A DNA stretch of 7,198 nt, taken from the NCBI GenBank assembly GCA_044450785.1, contig JBIOJM010000434.1:1-7198 (forward strand), in the 5' to 3' direction. The notes beneath the pieces were generated by a model that saw only the letters and a program-made list of their open reading frames with translations, was not told where the DNA came from and did not search any database. The DNA is from JBIOJM01 sp044450785. GTDB taxonomy: Bacteria > Planctomycetota > Planctomycetia > Isosphaerales > Isosphaeraceae. The position numbers and the translations under genes are program-made. Positions 5,575 to 7,198 of the stretch are shown here, piece after piece. Numbering within the stretch: the first letter of the stretch is position 1; each line of letters starts with the position of its first letter.

Positions 5575-5618
5575 AGACCAACGACTAAGGACTAAGGACT
5601 AAGGACTAAGGACTAAGG
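5575..5618. repeat. Heptamer array GGACTAA, overlapping the lipoprotein gene's 3' end
   Basis: In phase, the array reads AGACCAA, CGACTAA, then four exact GGACTAA units and a final GG. Counted in another phase it is five exact ACTAAGG units (5584-5618). The first, degenerate unit is a GGACCAA-like form, linking this array to the GGACCAA array at 5324-5358. An isolated inverted copy, CCTTAGT, lies at 5550-5556. The array gives the lipoprotein gene its last codons and its TAG stop. The unit contains TAA on one strand and TAG on the other, so three or more copies close every frame. Confidence 0.95.
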
Positions 5619-6810
5619 GAATCTCCGAAGAGGTTGAGCGGCTTGCGACCAGGTCGGTTTGTGTTAGCCGCAGCTCGTAGGACCCAGGTGCCAGCGATTT
5701 GGGAAGGTCGACGAGATAATTCACGTAATAGTCATGACGACGACGTCGGCAAACATCCTGGCCGGCTCCCAGCTCGTGTTCCCACTGGATCGGTCCGCCG
5801 CCGGCCGCTCGGATCTCGATGCGGGATGATACCCGCGAAACGAAGCCATCGTCTTTTGTTTCGAACCGCAAACCGGTCATCTCGCAGTAGATCAAGAGGG
5901 GTTGGCCGGCTTTGACCGAATTCTCGTTCAGCGGCTCGAACGAGCCAAAGCCGGACACTTTGCGGCAGAGCCGCAGTTCGCTGATTCCGAGTGAATCGCA
6001 ATCTTCGAGTGCGGAGAAGCCCACGGGGCCGGTTGGGGGAACGTCAGCGGCCGGCGGCTGATCTCGCTCCGGCTGTTCTGGCGTTCTCTCCTTGTCCTTC
6101 TCCTTCAGCGTGGCCGGTGCCGGTGGCGGAGCCGTCGCCGCGTCGTTCCTGGTGCTCGTGTGTTCACTTCCAGAAGGGCGAGGCTCCGTCCGAGCCGCTT
6201 TGGCGATTGGCACGCTGAGAGGCTCGCGCTCCCGGGATTGTGCAAGGTTTTTTAGCACGGGAATCCTGTCCTCGGGCGCGGCAGGCGGCGTCGCTTGGTC
6301 GTCGCGCGATTCACGCTGCTGTCGCCTCACAGCGGCGAGGCGCCTGTTCGCGGCATCGAGCATCGGAGTGGCTGGGGCCGCGGCTGTGCCATCAGCCGGC
6401 GTTGTCGCGGTCCCACCGCGCGGTTCGTCTGACGCCGGGATGGATCGGGACGCGATCGGGGCCGCCGCGAGCTCGACGGGGGCGACCGCACTCTGGTCCT
6501 TGGGCGGAGTGATGGCGGGCGGAGGGGAAGGCACGATCGGAGTGGTCACGAGCGGAGTAGCGGTCCCTGGCGACACTCCGGCCATCGGCGGCGTTTCGTT
6601 CACTGCCGGCGCAACCACCTGTCCTTGCCCGGGTCCGCTGATTGCGACCGGGCGATCGCCTGGATTGGGCGTTCCGGGCGAAGCAGGCTCGGGGGGCGAT
6701 ACCGGCGCCGTTCGAACCATCGCCGTCCTCAGGCAACCGGTTGAGATGGCCGAGCAGACGATCCCGATCGAAAGGAAGAGGGCTCGCCGGATCTGGCGAT
6801 CGCGCGGCAT
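5599..6810 (-). CDS. Proline-rich lipoprotein of unknown function
   Basis: This 403-residue protein starts with positively charged residues and a hydrophobic stretch (10-22), followed by ISTGC. Cys26 is a probable lipidation site, although the -3 residue is Ser and not the usual Leu, so the lipobox is imperfect. Residues 31-262 are rich in Pro, Ala, Thr and charged residues and are predicted to be disordered, possibly a spacer in the periplasm. Residues 265-398 form a compact domain with beta-strand character. Landmarks are ISELRLCRKVSGFGSF (276-291), AGQPLLIYCE (301-310), CRRRRHDYYVNYLVDLP (354-370) and LAPGSYELRLTQTD (373-386). I recall similar domains in hypothetical proteins of planctomycetes but know no function for them. 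The last residues (PLVLSP) and the TAG come from the GGACTAA array. An AGGGG sequence 6 bases upstream supports the start. The 374-base gap downstream suggests it is transcribed separately from the cytochrome gene. Confidence 0.8.
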   Translation of the reverse strand: MPRDRQIRRALFLSIGIVCSAISTGCLRTAMVRTAPVSPPEPASPGTPNPGDRPVAISGPGQGQVVAPAVNETPPMAGVSPGTATPLVTTPIVPSPPPAITPPKDQSAVAPVELAAAPIASRSIPASDEPRGGTATTPADGTAAAPATPMLDAANRRLAAVRRQQRESRDDQATPPAAPEDRIPVLKNLAQSREREPLSVPIAKAARTEPRPSGSEHTSTRNDAATAPPPAPATLKEKDKERTPEQPERDQPPAADVPPTGPVGFSALEDCDSLGISELRLCRKVSGFGSFEPLNENSVKAGQPLLIYCEMTGLRFETKDDGFVSRVSSRIEIRAAGGGPIQWEHELGAGQDVCRRRRHDYYVNYLVDLPKSLAPGSYELRLTQTDLVASRSTSSEIPLVLSP

Positions 6811-7082
6811 CGGACGACCCCTGATTCGAGCCCGGAAGCATCGCTCCCGCGCTCCGGTTGACCCGCTGACCCGCGGGATGAAGCGACCGAAACCCCAGAC
6901 GTGGATGTCGCAATCATTTACCTCAAGTTCCGTAATCCGGCAAGCTCAACCTGCCAAAAGCGCGTCGGGGCCCGACACGCGACACCATGTGAAACTCCTT
7001 GGCTGGAGGAATGGGCTCGGGGATTCGGTCGCGGGGTGTGATCCTGCTGATCTCGTTTCGTGCTGGAGTCGCGCCTTCAGAC
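6811..7082. other. Intergenic stretch upstream of the lipoprotein gene
   Basis: No gene is supported here. The stretch must hold the promoter of the lipoprotein gene, but I see no convincing -35/-10 pair. Minor structures are an imperfect inverted repeat at 6939-6955 and a near-palindrome at 6964-6976 (GTCGGGGCCCGAC). Plus-strand GGAGGAATG at 7005-7013 opens only a 36-codon frame that runs into the downstream repeat. Confidence 0.5.
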
Positions 7083-7198
7083 GGAATCCGAAGCCCCCGA
7101 AGGGGTGCGGCATTGCCGTAGCCTGGCGGCGTAAGCCCCAGGATCAAATCACGGCCGCGCGTGGATTCCCAAGCCCCCGGAGGGGGGCAGCATTGCAG
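7083..7198. repeat. Structured repeat with an 80-bp period, cut by the window end
   Basis: Positions 7091-7116 recur at 7171-7196 with 23 of 26 matches, and the flanking GGAATCC/GGATTCC (7083 and 7163) keep the same 80-base offset. The first unit folds into consecutive small hairpins: CCCC/GGGG at 7094-7105, CGGC-ATT-GCCG at 7108-7118, and a stem of about eight pairs with one bulged base closed by a GTAA (GNRA-type) tetraloop at 7122-7142. The segment GGCGTAAGCCCCAGG resembles an intergenic repeat that I recall from planctomycete genomes. More copies probably continue to the right. Confidence 0.8.

Noticed and set aside
6939..6960. Possible sigma54 -24/-12 promoter (TGGCAG and CTTGCC on the minus strand)
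   Set aside because: The GG-to-GC spacing is two bases too long for a sigma54 promoter, and the match is explained by an imperfect inverted repeat at 6939-6955.
7011..7121. Plus-strand small frame of 36 codons after GGAGGA
   Set aside because: The ribosome-site-like sequence touches the ATG with no spacing, and the frame ends inside the repeat.
6923..7147. Minus-strand open frame of 74 codons at the right end
   Set aside because: Its first part is encoded by the 80-bp repeat unit and the rest shows no family feature. It is more likely repeat plus random open frame.

Overview
The window looks like chromosomal DNA from a high-GC member of the Planctomycetota, possibly an Isosphaeraceae-like lineage. 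The phylum assignment rests on a planctomycete-type cytochrome c domain (PSCyt1-like), a proline-rich lipoprotein with a C-terminal domain of a kind I associate with planctomycetes, and intergenic repeats of styles I recall from these genomes. The family-level placement is a guess.

Five genes can be supported, all on the minus strand. In transcription order they are: an unknown lipoprotein (6810 to 5599); an exported cytochrome c protein fused to a metallopeptidase-like domain that has lost its catalytic residues (5224 to 3626); a small KdgF-like cupin whose ATG overlaps the previous stop as ATGA (3629 to 3255); a PfkB-family ribokinase (3166 to 2201); and an exported gamma-glutamyltranspeptidase-family Ntn-hydrolase (2144 to 417). 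The last four lie close together and could be one transcription unit, with a candidate sigma70-like promoter at 5272-5300. Only the cytochrome/cupin pair shows real translational coupling. No shared pathway is obvious: the cupin and ribokinase suggest sugar or sugar-acid metabolism, and the peptidase is probably periplasmic.

The most unusual content is between the genes. Positions 1-228 hold a perfect 114-bp tandem duplication, each unit carrying a 79-bp inverted pair of REP-like hairpins, followed by a truncated third copy. All four gaps between the genes contain short tandem arrays with a period of 7-9 bases: GGATGAA, CGCCAAG-type, GGACCAA and GGACTAA. Two of these arrays supply the stop codon and last residues of the gene they touch. 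In the 374-bp gap between the lipoprotein and cytochrome genes, the GGACCAA and GGACTAA arrays face each other as a 35-bp inverted repeat. They enclose two strong hairpins, so the whole looks like a small structured or MITE-like cassette. The right end (7083-7198) begins another repeat family with an 80-bp period.

I see no tRNA, rRNA, CRISPR array, transposase or defence gene. The candidate undescribed system here is the heptamer and REP-like repeat ecology, not a set of new proteins.
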